15,101 nt of DNA from Caulobacteraceae bacterium (GTDB lineage: Bacteria > Pseudomonadota > Alphaproteobacteria > Caulobacterales > Caulobacteraceae). The position numbers and the translations under genes were made by a program. The stretch is taken from NCBI GenBank assembly GCA_947479185.1, contig CANJYY010000021.1, positions 1 through 15,101 of the forward strand. The letters are read 5' to 3'. How positions within the stretch are numbered: position 1 is the first letter of the stretch; every line of letters starts with the position of its first letter. Below, piece after piece: positions 5,799-13,875 of the stretch. The notes below the pieces were generated by a model. That model saw only the letters and a program-made list of their open reading frames with translations. It did no database searches and was not told where the DNA came from.

Positions 5799-8345
5799 TT
5801 GAGCGAGCGAAACATCTTCCGCCGGGGGCTGACCGCAGCTGCGCTGTCTTTGGTTCTCGGCGGAGGGCTGTTCGCCGGCGCCGGGTTTTCCCAGGTGGCG
5901 CCGGCGCCGGTCGCCTGGCCCGCGTCGCCGAAGCCCGTCCGGCCTGCATCCTGGTCGGGCGAAGGCGGCGCGGTCGAGCAGCGGGTGGCGTCACTCCTGT
6001 CGCGGATGACGCTTGAGCAGAAAGTCGGCCAGATGATCCAGGCCGAAATCAAGTCGGCCTCACCTGAAGACGTCCGCCGCTATCACCTCGGGTCAGTGCT
6101 CAACGGAGGAGGGTCGTTTCCTGGAAACGACGCCCGGGCCACGGCGGCGGACTGGTCGGCGCTTGCGGACCGATACTATCGTGCGTCGATGTCGGTCGAT
6201 GGCGGCCTGCCGGCCATCCCGGTCATCTGGGGCGTCGATGCCGTTCACGGGCACAACAACCTCTTTGGCGCTGTTCTCTTCCCTCACAACATTGGCCTGG
6301 GCGCCACCCGTGATCCTGCGCTCGTCGAAGCGATCGGCGCCGCCGTCGCGCGAGACGTCCGGCAGACCGGGATAGGCTGGGTTTTTGCGCCGACGCTCGC
6401 CGTCGTACAGGATCCCCGCTGGGGCCGGAGCTATGAAGGCTTCAGCCAGGACCCCGCCATGGTCAGGCTGCTGGGTCAGGCGTTTGTCGCCGGGCTTCAG
6501 GGCGCGCCCGGCGCGACGGACCAACTGGGGCCCCAGCGTGTCGTCGCCACCGCAAAGCACTTCATCGGCGATGGCGGCACCGACGGCGGGGTGGACCAGG
6601 GCGACAACACCGCCAGCGAAGAGGTCCTGCGAGACCGGGATGCGGCCGGCTATTACGGCGCCCTGTCTGCGGATGTGCAGACGGTCATGGTCTCGTTCAG
6701 CAGCTGGCAAGGCCGGAAGCTGCACGCCAGCCGCTACCTGATCACTGACGTCCTCAAGGGGCGTATGGGGTTCGACGGCTTTGTCGTCTCTGACTGGAAT
6801 GCCATTTCGCAGGTGCCCGGCTGCTCCAATGTGAGTTGCCCCGATGCGATCAATGCCGGCATCGACATGATCATGGCGCCCAATGACTGGAAGGGCCTCT
6901 ACGACAACATCATCCTACAGGTGCGGAGCGGCGTGATCCCGCAGGCGCGGATCGATGACGCGGTCAGCCGCATTCTGCGGGTCAAGCTGCGTGCGGGTCT
7001 CTTCGAGCAGGGGCTTCCCTCGGCTCTGGACGGATCGGCCCGGGACGGCGCCATCGCGAGCGCCGCGGAACGGCAACTCGCCCGACAGGCTGTAAGACAG
7101 TCCCTGGTTCTGCTGAAGAACGATCAGGGGCTGCTGCCTCTGGCGCGAAAGCAGAATGTTCTCGTGGCCGGCGTGGGCGCGGACAACATTCCGATGCAGG
7201 CGGGCGGTTGGTCCCTGACCTGGCAGGGTACTGAAACCAGCAACGCGGACTTCCCGGGTGCGACGTCGATCTTCAAGGGGATTTCCGAGCTTGTCCGGGC
7301 CTCGGGCGGCTCGGCGACCCTCAGCGTCGACGGCGCCTACGAAACCCGGCCGGACGTGGCCATCGTGGTCTTTGGCGAAGAGCCCTATGCCGAAGGACGA
7401 GGGGATATCCGGGACCTGGGCTGGTCCACCCGCTCGCCGCGTGACCTCGCTCTTCTCCGCAAGCTTCGGGACGCCGGCATTCCGGTCGTGACCGTGTTCC
7501 TCAGTGGGCGGCCGATGTGGACCAACCCTGAGATCAACGCCTCCGACGCCTTTGTCGCCGCCTGGTTGCCGGGCACCGAAGGTGCGGGGGTCGCGGACCT
7601 GTTGTTCGAGGGGGAGCCGAGCAGGCCGGGATACGACTTTGCGGGGCGTCTGCCGTTTGGCTGGCCGGGCGTGGCGTCTCCGGTCCGGTCTGCCTCGGAC
7701 CTGGTGTTTCCGGTCGGATACGGCCTGTCGCGCACGGCGCCGTCGAAGGTCGGTCCGTTGCCGGAGGTCTCTGGCCTCAGCGCGCTGCTGAACCGGTCCG
7801 AGACCGTGTTTTTTGACCGCGGACCGGTGTCCCCCTGGCGGGCCTTTGTCGGCGACCCCATGGGGTGGCAAACACCCCTGACCGCCACGGCCTCACAGTC
7901 GGCCAGCAAGACCATAACGGTCACCAAGGTGGATCACCTTGTCCAGGAAGATGCGCTCCGCGCGGCCTGGACAGGGCAGGGGCTTGCGCAAGTGTACCTT
8001 CAGGCGACCGGAGGCGCTGACTGGACGGCGTTGCTGAAGACGCCGCGCCAACTGGCGTTCAGCGTCAAGGTTCACGCGCCCCCGACGAGCCAGGCCATCC
8101 TCAGGATCGACTGCGTCTATCCGTGCGGCGCCAGCGCCGACATCACGCGGCTGCTGAAGGCCGTGCCGACCGATCAATGGGTGCGGGTTACGGTCGATAT
8201 GGACTGCTTTGTGAAGTCGGGTCTGGACCCCAGTAAGGTGGAGACGCCGTTCCTGATTTCGACCCGCGGCAAGCTCGACCTGTCCTTCAGCTATGTCCGG
8301 CTCGAACCTGTCGGCGCCGCAAAGCCAACGATCACCTGCCATTGA
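5799..8345 (+). CDS. GH3 beta-glucosidase / exo-1,3-1,4-beta-glucanase, exported
   Basis: 848 residues. The N-terminus has an Arg-rich start (NIFRRGL) and a hydrophobic stretch to about 30, a signal peptide with a possible weak Tat flavour. The GH3 N-terminal barrel covers about 58-405: LEQKVGQMIQAE at 72-83, KHFIGDGGTDGG at 253-264, and the nucleophile Asp332 in VVSDWNA. The second GH3 domain (about 430-645) has GEEPYAEGRGD at 526-536, in which Glu532 is the candidate acid/base. The last ~180 residues match in position and length the galactose-binding-like C-terminal domain of ExoP/Cel3-type exoglucanases. It releases glucose from the non-reducing ends of beta-glucan oligosaccharides, probably in the periplasm. 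It starts with TTG directly after the receptor stop. Exact linkage preference (1,3 versus 1,4) cannot be read from sequence. Confidence 0.93.
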   Translation: MSERNIFRRGLTAAALSLVLGGGLFAGAGFSQVAPAPVAWPASPKPVRPASWSGEGGAVEQRVASLLSRMTLEQKVGQMIQAEIKSASPEDVRRYHLGSVLNGGGSFPGNDARATAADWSALADRYYRASMSVDGGLPAIPVIWGVDAVHGHNNLFGAVLFPHNIGLGATRDPALVEAIGAAVARDVRQTGIGWVFAPTLAVVQDPRWGRSYEGFSQDPAMVRLLGQAFVAGLQGAPGATDQLGPQRVVATAKHFIGDGGTDGGVDQGDNTASEEVLRDRDAAGYYGALSADVQTVMVSFSSWQGRKLHASRYLITDVLKGRMGFDGFVVSDWNAISQVPGCSNVSCPDAINAGIDMIMAPNDWKGLYDNIILQVRSGVIPQARIDDAVSRILRVKLRAGLFEQGLPSALDGSARDGAIASAAERQLARQAVRQSLVLLKNDQGLLPLARKQNVLVAGVGADNIPMQAGGWSLTWQGTETSNADFPGATSIFKGISELVRASGGSATLSVDGAYETRPDVAIVVFGEEPYAEGRGDIRDLGWSTRSPRDLALLRKLRDAGIPVVTVFLSGRPMWTNPEINASDAFVAAWLPGTEGAGVADLLFEGEPSRPGYDFAGRLPFGWPGVASPVRSASDLVFPVGYGLSRTAPSKVGPLPEVSGLSALLNRSETVFFDRGPVSPWRAFVGDPMGWQTPLTATASQSASKTITVTKVDHLVQEDALRAAWTGQGLAQVYLQATGGADWTALLKTPRQLAFSVKVHAPPTSQAILRIDCVYPCGASADITRLLKAVPTDQWVRVTVDMDCFVKSGLDPSKVETPFLISTRGKLDLSFSYVRLEPVGAAKPTITCH

Positions 8346-8355
8346 CGAGGTCCCC

Positions 8356-9216
8356 ATGGCCGCCTTCGCGTCGATGAGGCTTCGATCCGCGCTGGGCTCC
8401 TTGCTGGGCGTTCTGGGCCTGATGACGCCGATCATGGCGGGGGCGGCGACTCCCCCGGTCTGGGCTGAGGAATTCGACTCGACCGCCGTTCCGCAGGCGC
8501 CCGACCCTGCCCGGTGGCGGTTCGAAACCGGCAACGGTCCGGCGGATCTCCCCGGCTGGGGTAACCGCGAGCTGCAGTACTACACGGGCCGATCGACCAA
8601 CCTGTTTGTTCAGGACGGCCTTCTGCACATCAGGGCCGTTGTAAACGATCCGGACCGCCCGGCCGGCCCTGGGCCGACATCGGCGCGGCTGATGTCACGC
8701 CCCGGGGTGCTGCCGCGGTTCGGGCTGTTCGAGGTGCGGGCGAAGCTGCCCTGCGGGCGCGGCGCCTGGCCGGCGATCTGGATGCTGGGCGAGCAGGGAC
8801 ACTGGCCCGCCCGCGGTGAAATCGACATCGCTGAATGGGCGGGGGCCAGCTTTTCGGAAAACGAGATGCAAATCGCCCTGCATGACCAGTGGCGGTTCGG
8901 CGGCCAGGCGAGAGTCGCGCGGTTCCCTCTGCCCGCGGCGTGCGGCGCGTTCCACACCTACCGGCTCCTGAAGAGCCGTTCGGACATCAGGGTCAGTGTC
9001 GATGCTCCCGCCGGGAAGTGGCGGATCATCGGCCGGCCGGGGAAGGGCGAAGCCGGATCATGGCCCTATGACCAGCCGTTCCAGATGATCCTCAACGTTG
9101 CGGTTGGAGGGGATCTGGGCGGACCGTTGCCGCCGGAGGGGCCGGCCGGGTTCGAACTGCTTGTGGACTATGTGAGAGTCTACCCATGCCCGCAGGGCAA
9201 GCGCTGCGATCTATAG
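8356..9216 (+). CDS. GH16 endo-beta-glucanase (laminarinase-like), secreted
   Basis: 286 residues. Signal peptide with hydrophobic core at about 11-30 (cleavage near MAGAA). The GH16 jelly roll follows: WGNRELQYYTGRSTN at 68-82, GRGAWPAIWML at 134-144, and the catalytic EIDIAE at 155-160, where Glu155 is the nucleophile, Asp157 the helper and Glu160 the acid/base. The six-residue form with the bulge is that of laminarinase/lichenase-like members. FQMILNVAVGGDLGG near the end is another GH16 signature. It would hydrolyse internal bonds of beta-1,3- or mixed-linkage glucans. I chose the ATG at 8356 (ACGAGG 5 bases upstream), 10 bases after the GH3 stop, over a longer frame that overlaps GH3. 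The gene's stop overlaps the tail of the opposing regulator gene. Confidence 0.92.
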   Translation: MAAFASMRLRSALGSLLGVLGLMTPIMAGAATPPVWAEEFDSTAVPQAPDPARWRFETGNGPADLPGWGNRELQYYTGRSTNLFVQDGLLHIRAVVNDPDRPAGPGPTSARLMSRPGVLPRFGLFEVRAKLPCGRGAWPAIWMLGEQGHWPARGEIDIAEWAGASFSENEMQIALHDQWRFGGQARVARFPLPAACGAFHTYRLLKSRSDIRVSVDAPAGKWRIIGRPGKGEAGSWPYDQPFQMILNVAVGGDLGGPLPPEGPAGFELLVDYVRVYPCPQGKRCDL

Positions 9217-10239
9217 GGCCGGGGTGGGCGGGCAGGTCGAGTCTCGCATGATGATCTCGAAGTCCATCAACTGTGAGACCCAGGTTCCCTCAACCATCAC
9301 GGCCGCTTCCCTGCTGATGAGCAGTTCGCAGGCTGCTGACGCCATGTTGAAGATGGGTTGCGCGACGGTCGAAAGGTGAGGCCAGACGGTGCTCGCCGCG
9401 GGGGTGTTGTCAAAACCGGCGACGGAAAGCTGGTCCGGGACGGACAGTTTCAGCCGGTTTGCAGCAGCCATCACGCCCAACGCCATGTCGTCATTGCTGG
9501 CGAAAATCGCCGTGGGCCGCTGCGGCTGGTTGAGGATCGCTTCAGCGCAGTCGAAACCGGACTGTGAGGAAAACAGACCCTGTTTGACGAAGGCCGGATT
9601 CACCACCAGGCCGCGGCTCGTCATCGCCTCGACGAAACCCTTGTAGCGAAGGTTCGTGGCCCCGTGATCGGGATGTCCCAGAATGAAGCCGATCGCCACG
9701 TGCCCCATGTCGATGAGGTTTAGCGTCATTTCATACGCCGCCCGCGTATCGTCCATACCGACGCGAGGAGCGCGGCCAAGGTCGCGATCCGGCGACATCC
9801 GCACATAGGGCGTGCCGCTGGCCTCAAGGGCTCTCAGGACGCGATCATCATCGCAGACGGGCGGTGTCAGGACGACGCCGTCGAGGCGGAGCGTGGAAAT
9901 GATGCCGCGCACAACCCGTTCGAGGTCGTCAGCCTGCGTGTCGACCGGCTCGATGGTCAAGTGATAGCCGCTGGCGCGGCACCGCGATGCGGCGCCGAGC
10001 TGGACATCATAGACATAGGCAGGGCTCGGATTGTCGAAGAACAGGCCGATCAGGAATGACCGGGCGCCTGCCAGACTCCGGGCGGACAGATTTGGCTGGT
10101 AATCCAGCGCCCTGGCAGCCTCAAGCACACGATCGCGGGTCTTTTCGCGCACGTTAGGCTCATTGTTCAGGACGCGAGAGACCGTCTTGATCGATAGTCC
10201 CGCGCGCGCCGCGACATCGGTGATGGTGACTGCCGACAC
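9211..10239 (-). CDS. LacI-family transcriptional regulator of glucan/glucose use
   Basis: 342 residues. The N-terminal helix-turn-helix VTITDVAARAGLSIKTVSRV (4-23) is followed by NNEPNVREKT and the hinge NLSARSLAG, then a periplasmic-binding-protein-like sensor domain (for example IFASNDDMALGV and LSVAGFDNTP). No C-terminal leucine zipper is visible, so a dimer is likely. The frame is open 103 codons further upstream, but the GTG at 10239 places the HTH at the N-terminus as in all LacI proteins and has AAGGGAGG at 10250-10257, so I take that start. It lies between the glucanase operon and the zwf operon, and palindromes fitting this family occur before both. It is probably a repressor released by a sugar or sugar phosphate. 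Effector unknown. Confidence 0.9.
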   Translation of the reverse strand: MSAVTITDVAARAGLSIKTVSRVLNNEPNVREKTRDRVLEAARALDYQPNLSARSLAGARSFLIGLFFDNPSPAYVYDVQLGAASRCRASGYHLTIEPVDTQADDLERVVRGIISTLRLDGVVLTPPVCDDDRVLRALEASGTPYVRMSPDRDLGRAPRVGMDDTRAAYEMTLNLIDMGHVAIGFILGHPDHGATNLRYKGFVEAMTSRGLVVNPAFVKQGLFSSQSGFDCAEAILNQPQRPTAIFASNDDMALGVMAAANRLKLSVPDQLSVAGFDNTPAASTVWPHLSTVAQPIFNMASAACELLISREAAVMVEGTWVSQLMDFEIIMRDSTCPPTPAL

Positions 10240-10434
10240 GGCGAACGATCCTCCCTTGAGCCTGATCGCTACCGGGTTTGGGGGAGTCGCGCAAAAGGAT
10301 ATGCGGGTGCGCCCGTGCTGTGGCGCCCGGCGGCGTTCAGTTCCCATGCCATGATTGAAATTCCTGACGAAAAATGGCGTCGGCATGACGGCCCCGGCGC
10401 CGCAGGGAAGGGCGCGCCGATAGGGTGTGCAATC

Positions 10435-10454
10435 AAATGACAGCGCTATCATTT
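10435..10454. promoter_or_regulatory. Putative LacI-family operator upstream of zwf
   Basis: AAATGACAGCGCTATCATTT is a near-perfect palindrome (9 of 10 positions pair) about 40 bases before the zwf start and about 195 bases before the divergent regulator start. TATCAT inside it resembles a -10 box, so binding would block polymerase, but no good -35 box was found at the right distance. Similarity to the two receptor sites suggests one regulator for both operons and possible self-control of the regulator. Confidence 0.65.
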
Positions 10455-10494
10455 CTTGGGGGCGTGCGCTAGGAAGGGCGCGGGGAGACAGACG

Positions 10495-11955
10495 ATGCGC
10501 CTTGAGACGCAAGGGAAATGGCTGGCTGAAGACCGGATTTGCAACCATCTGGTCCTGTTCGGCGCGACCGGCGACCTTGCGACGCGGATGCTGCTGCCGT
10601 CGCTGTATTTCCTCGACCTGGATGGCCTGCTGCCTGACGACTTCAGGGTTACCGGCGTTTCGCGCCTGGGGGACACCGCCGAGGCTATCCTTCAGCGCGT
10701 GCAGGCGGGGGTTTCAACCAATCCCCGATCGCTGGCGGTCGCCGACGACTCGGTCTGGCGCCGCTTCGCTGCACGGTTCGACTATCTCTCGCTGGATGTG
10801 ACACAGCCCGAGGATCTGCGACGCCTGGCTGATCGCATACCCGAGCGTTCGAACTGCCTCTTCTTCCTGGCGCTGTCGCCCTCTCTGTTTGGTCGGGTCT
10901 GCAGGGGGCTGGAAGAGGTCGGCCTGGTCCGGGGCGGATCGAGAGTTGTCCTCGAAAAGCCGCTTGGGCGGGACTTGGCGACCTGTCGTCAGATCAATGA
11001 AGCCTTGGCCGAGGTCTTCAGTGAAGAACAGATTTTCAGGATCGACCACTATCTTGGCAAGGAGACGGTTCAGAACCTGATCGCCTTGCGGTTCGGCAAC
11101 GCGATGTTCGAGCCCCTCTGGAACAATCTCAGCATTGATCACGTCCAGATAACGATCGCGGAGACCCAGTCGGTTGGCGGCCGCTGGCCCTACTACGACG
11201 AGTACGGGGCTCTCAGGGACATGGTTCAGAACCATCTCCTGCAACTCGTCTGCCTGATCGCCATGGAGCCGCCGTCCAATCTGGACCCGGAGGCGATCCG
11301 CAACGAGAAGGTCAAGGTCCTCCGCTGTCTGCGCGCCATCGGGGCCCGGACGGTATCGGACGATACGGTCCGGGGGCAGTACGCGCCCGGCTACAGGGAA
11401 GACCGCGGGGCGGATTCGGACACCGAGACCTATGTGGCGATCCGCGCCAGCATCGATAACTGGCGCTGGTCAGGTGTCCCGTTCTATCTGCGAACGGGCA
11501 AGGCGCTCGCCGACCGTCGCACTGAAATCGCCATTCAGTTCAAGGATGTTCCCCACTCCGTCTTCGAAGGCGAGGGGCAACTGGACCTGTCGCCCAACCG
11601 TCTGATTATTCGTCTGCAGCCGGAGGAAAACATCTCCCTGCAGCTCATGAGCAAGATGCCGGGGCTGACGCGGGACGGCATGCGCCTGTCTCCGGTGACG
11701 CTGGATATCACACAGAGCGATCTGCAGCAGGATCGCCGGATCGCCTACGAACGCCTGTTGCTGGATGCGATCGAGGGCAATTCGACCCTGTTCGTTGGAC
11801 GTTCGGAGGTCGAGCAGGCCTGGCGCTGGGTGGACGGGATCATCGAAGGCTGGAGCGAGGCGGCATCGGACCTCGAAGTCTATCCGTCGGGGTCATGGGG
11901 GCCTGACGGGGGGCGGGCGCTTGTCGAGCGTGATGGAAGGAGCTGGCGTGACTAG
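10495..11955 (+). CDS. zwf: Glucose-6-phosphate 1-dehydrogenase
   Basis: 486 residues, usual length. It oxidises glucose-6-phosphate to 6-phosphogluconolactone with NADP(+) or NAD(+), the first oxidative step leading into the Entner-Doudoroff pathway. Visible are the nucleotide-binding FGATGDLA (22-29), EKPLGRD (154-160), and the active-site RIDHYLGKE (182-190) with His185. The usual KRK/KKK after GDLA is TRM here, so the third Lys is replaced by Met33; this may be a lineage variant. I chose the ATG at 10495 (GGGGAG a few bases upstream) over an upstream TTG at 10456, which overlaps the operator region. The C-terminus is complete (GSWGPDGGRALVERDGRSW). It is first in the operon and its end overlaps the short ORF that precedes edd. 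Confidence 0.97.
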   Translation: MRLETQGKWLAEDRICNHLVLFGATGDLATRMLLPSLYFLDLDGLLPDDFRVTGVSRLGDTAEAILQRVQAGVSTNPRSLAVADDSVWRRFAARFDYLSLDVTQPEDLRRLADRIPERSNCLFFLALSPSLFGRVCRGLEEVGLVRGGSRVVLEKPLGRDLATCRQINEALAEVFSEEQIFRIDHYLGKETVQNLIALRFGNAMFEPLWNNLSIDHVQITIAETQSVGGRWPYYDEYGALRDMVQNHLLQLVCLIAMEPPSNLDPEAIRNEKVKVLRCLRAIGARTVSDDTVRGQYAPGYREDRGADSDTETYVAIRASIDNWRWSGVPFYLRTGKALADRRTEIAIQFKDVPHSVFEGEGQLDLSPNRLIIRLQPEENISLQLMSKMPGLTRDGMRLSPVTLDITQSDLQQDRRIAYERLLLDAIEGNSTLFVGRSEVEQAWRWVDGIIEGWSEAASDLEVYPSGSWGPDGGRALVERDGRSWRD

Positions 11956-12067
11956 TCACCTCACCGGGGTTCCCTTGGCAGACTTGATGGACCGCCCGCC
12001 GGCCGCGGAGGTCGCGGGCCTCCTGCCTCGACATGCGGCCGGCCCCGTCGTGGCGTGGGCGTCATGA
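11948..12067 (+). pseudogene. 39-codon coupled ORF, possible remnant of 6-phosphogluconolactonase (pgl)
   Basis: A GTG at 11948 overlaps the zwf stop and has GGAAGGAG at 11935-11942, 5 bases upstream. The frame ends with a TGA that overlaps the edd start (ATGA). The peptide begins [14 protein letters not shown] and ends [15 protein letters not shown]. DevB-type lactonases typically end in something like LPVxAVLxQxxxPVxVYWAP, after a VxLxxTGxxKRxVLE segment. The short peptide follows that order with matching length, so it could be the last ~39 residues of a pgl whose 5' part was lost. Position fits: many related bacteria carry pgl between zwf and edd. The match is by eye and weak. Alternatives are a small leader-like ORF that passes ribosomes from zwf to edd, or chance. 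No catalytic part of a lactonase remains. Confidence 0.4.
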
Positions 12068-13875
12068 CCGGCGCGCCTGTTCATCCCCGCGTTGCCGAAG
12101 TCACCGCCCGTATCGTCGACCGCAGCCGCGACAGCCGCCGGAACTATCTGGCGCGCATTGATGCGGCGAGGGCTGCGGGCCCGGGCCGAAGCAACCTGTC
12201 CTGCGCAAACCTGGCCCATGCGTTCGCCGCTTCCCCGGTTGGCGACAAGCTGCGCGTCCGGACAACTACCACCCCCAATCTCGGCGTTATCACCGCCTAC
12301 AACGACATGCTGTCGGCCCATAAGCCGTTCGAAGGCTACCCGGAGATCATCCGCGATGCGGCGCGAAGGGGCGGCGGCACGGCCCAGGTCGCCGGCGGTG
12401 TTCCGGCGATGTGCGACGGGGTGACGCAAGGCCGGCCGGGCATGGAACTCTCGCTGTTCAGCCGCGATGTGATCGCCATGGCCACGGCGGTGGCGCTCAG
12501 CCATGACGCCTTCGACGCGGCGCTCTGTCTCGGGGTCTGCGACAAGATCGTGCCCGGTCTTCTGATCGGCGCGCTTGAGTTCGGCCATCTGCCGACCGTC
12601 TTCGTGCCCGCTGGGCCTATGACGTCCGGATTGCCGAACCCCGAGAAGGCCAGGGTTCGCGCCCGTTTCGCCGAGGGCAAGGCGACACGCGATGAGCTTC
12701 TTGAGGCCGAAAGCCAGTCCTATCATGGGCCGGGCACCTGCACCTTCTTCGGTACGGCAAACTCCAACCAACTGCTGATGGAGGTCATGGGGCTCCATCT
12801 GCCGGGCGCCGCGTTCGTGCGCCCGGAGGATCCTCTGCGCGAGGCGCTGACCCGCGCGGCGGCGGCGCACGCTGTCGCCCTCGGCCGTACGGGAGCTGCC
12901 CCGATCGGCCATGTGGTCGATGAGCGGGCGCTGGTGAACGGGATCGTGGCTTTGCTGGCGACGGGCGGATCGACCAATCTGGCGATCCACCTGGTCGCCG
13001 TCGGTCTGGCGGCCGGCATCAGGATCAACTGGGACGACATCGACGCGCTGTCGCGTGTGACGCCGCTGCTCGCGCGGATGTATCCGAACGGCTCTGGCGA
13101 TGTGAACCACTTCCACGCCGCCGGGGGCATGGCCTTTACGATCGGCCAGCTGCTCGATGCCGGACTGTTGCAGGAGGATGTTCTCACCGTCGCCGGACAG
13201 GGCCTGCGCCGCTATGCGGACGAGCCCTTTCTCGATGCGGACGGTGCGGTGAGCTGGCGCCAGGGCGAGACGGTGTCCCGCGATCTGGCGATCCTCCGCC
13301 CGGTGGAAGACCCCTTCAGCGGGGAGGGAGGGCTTCGTCTTCTCCAGGGTGATCTCGGGCGCGCCATCGTGAAGGTCTCCGCCGTGGCGCGGGAGCATCG
13401 CGTGGTCTTGGCGCCGGCGCGGGTATTCGATGACCAGGCTGCGTTTCTTGAAGCCTTCCGGCGCAATGAATTCGTCAGTGACGTCGTGGCCGTGATCCGC
13501 TTTCAGGGCCCCCGGGCCAACGGCATGCCCGAACTGCACGGCTTGAGCCCGGCGCTTGGCGTGCTGCAGGACAGGGGGCTGTCCGTCGCGCTGGTGACGG
13601 ACGGGCGAATGTCGGGAGCATCCGGAAAGGTGCCCGCGGCCATTCACCTCTCGCCCGAAGCCGCCGCCGGCGGGCTGATCGCCAGAATCCGGGACGGCGA
13701 CGTTGTTCGCCTCGACTGCGACGAGGGACGGCTGGAGCTGCTGGTGGACCCCGACGAATTGCGGGAACGGCCGGTCGCCCCGCCGCCGGCGGAGGGGCGA
13801 GGTTACGGGCGCGAGATGTTCTCATCCTTCCGGCGGTGGGTGACGGGTTCTGAAGAAGGGGCGACGGCGCTGTGA
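12064..13875 (+). CDS. edd: 6-phosphogluconate dehydratase
   Basis: 603 residues, the usual size. It dehydrates 6-phosphogluconate to 2-keto-3-deoxy-6-phosphogluconate, the committed Entner-Doudoroff step, using an iron-sulfur cluster. Family signatures are [20 protein letters not shown] (69-88), [13 protein letters not shown] (159-171, IlvD/Edd signature 1) and [12 protein letters not shown] (510-521, signature 2). Cys117 (CDGVTQG), Cys159 and Cys226 ([13 protein letters not shown]) are the likely cluster ligands. The GTG at 12055 is also possible, but the ATG at 12064 overlaps the stop of the preceding short ORF and matches family starts. It lacks a clear Shine-Dalgarno, so translation probably relies on coupling. 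The IlvD relative (dihydroxy-acid dehydratase) is less likely given the neighbours and sequence style. Confidence 0.97.
   Translation: MTGAPVHPRVAEVTARIVDRSRDSRRNYLARIDAARAAGPGRSNLSCANLAHAFAASPVGDKLRVRTTTTPNLGVITAYNDMLSAHKPFEGYPEIIRDAARRGGGTAQVAGGVPAMCDGVTQGRPGMELSLFSRDVIAMATAVALSHDAFDAALCLGVCDKIVPGLLIGALEFGHLPTVFVPAGPMTSGLPNPEKARVRARFAEGKATRDELLEAESQSYHGPGTCTFFGTANSNQLLMEVMGLHLPGAAFVRPEDPLREALTRAAAAHAVALGRTGAAPIGHVVDERALVNGIVALLATGGSTNLAIHLVAVGLAAGIRINWDDIDALSRVTPLLARMYPNGSGDVNHFHAAGGMAFTIGQLLDAGLLQEDVLTVAGQGLRRYADEPFLDADGAVSWRQGETVSRDLAILRPVEDPFSGEGGLRLLQGDLGRAIVKVSAVAREHRVVLAPARVFDDQAAFLEAFRRNEFVSDVVAVIRFQGPRANGMPELHGLSPALGVLQDRGLSVALVTDGRMSGASGKVPAAIHLSPEAAAGGLIARIRDGDVVRLDCDEGRLELLVDPDELRERPVAPPPAEGRGYGREMFSSFRRWVTGSEEGATAL

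Noticed and set aside
10240..10548. In-frame N-terminal extension of the LacI regulator by 103 codons
   Set aside because: LacI proteins begin with the HTH. The extension is low-complexity, crosses the operator and overlaps zwf, and a GTG with a good ribosome-binding site exists at 10239.
11956..13647. Long open frame of about 560 codons antisense to edd
   Set aside because: It mirrors a well-supported edd gene and is rich in Arg/His/Gly with no recognisable domain.
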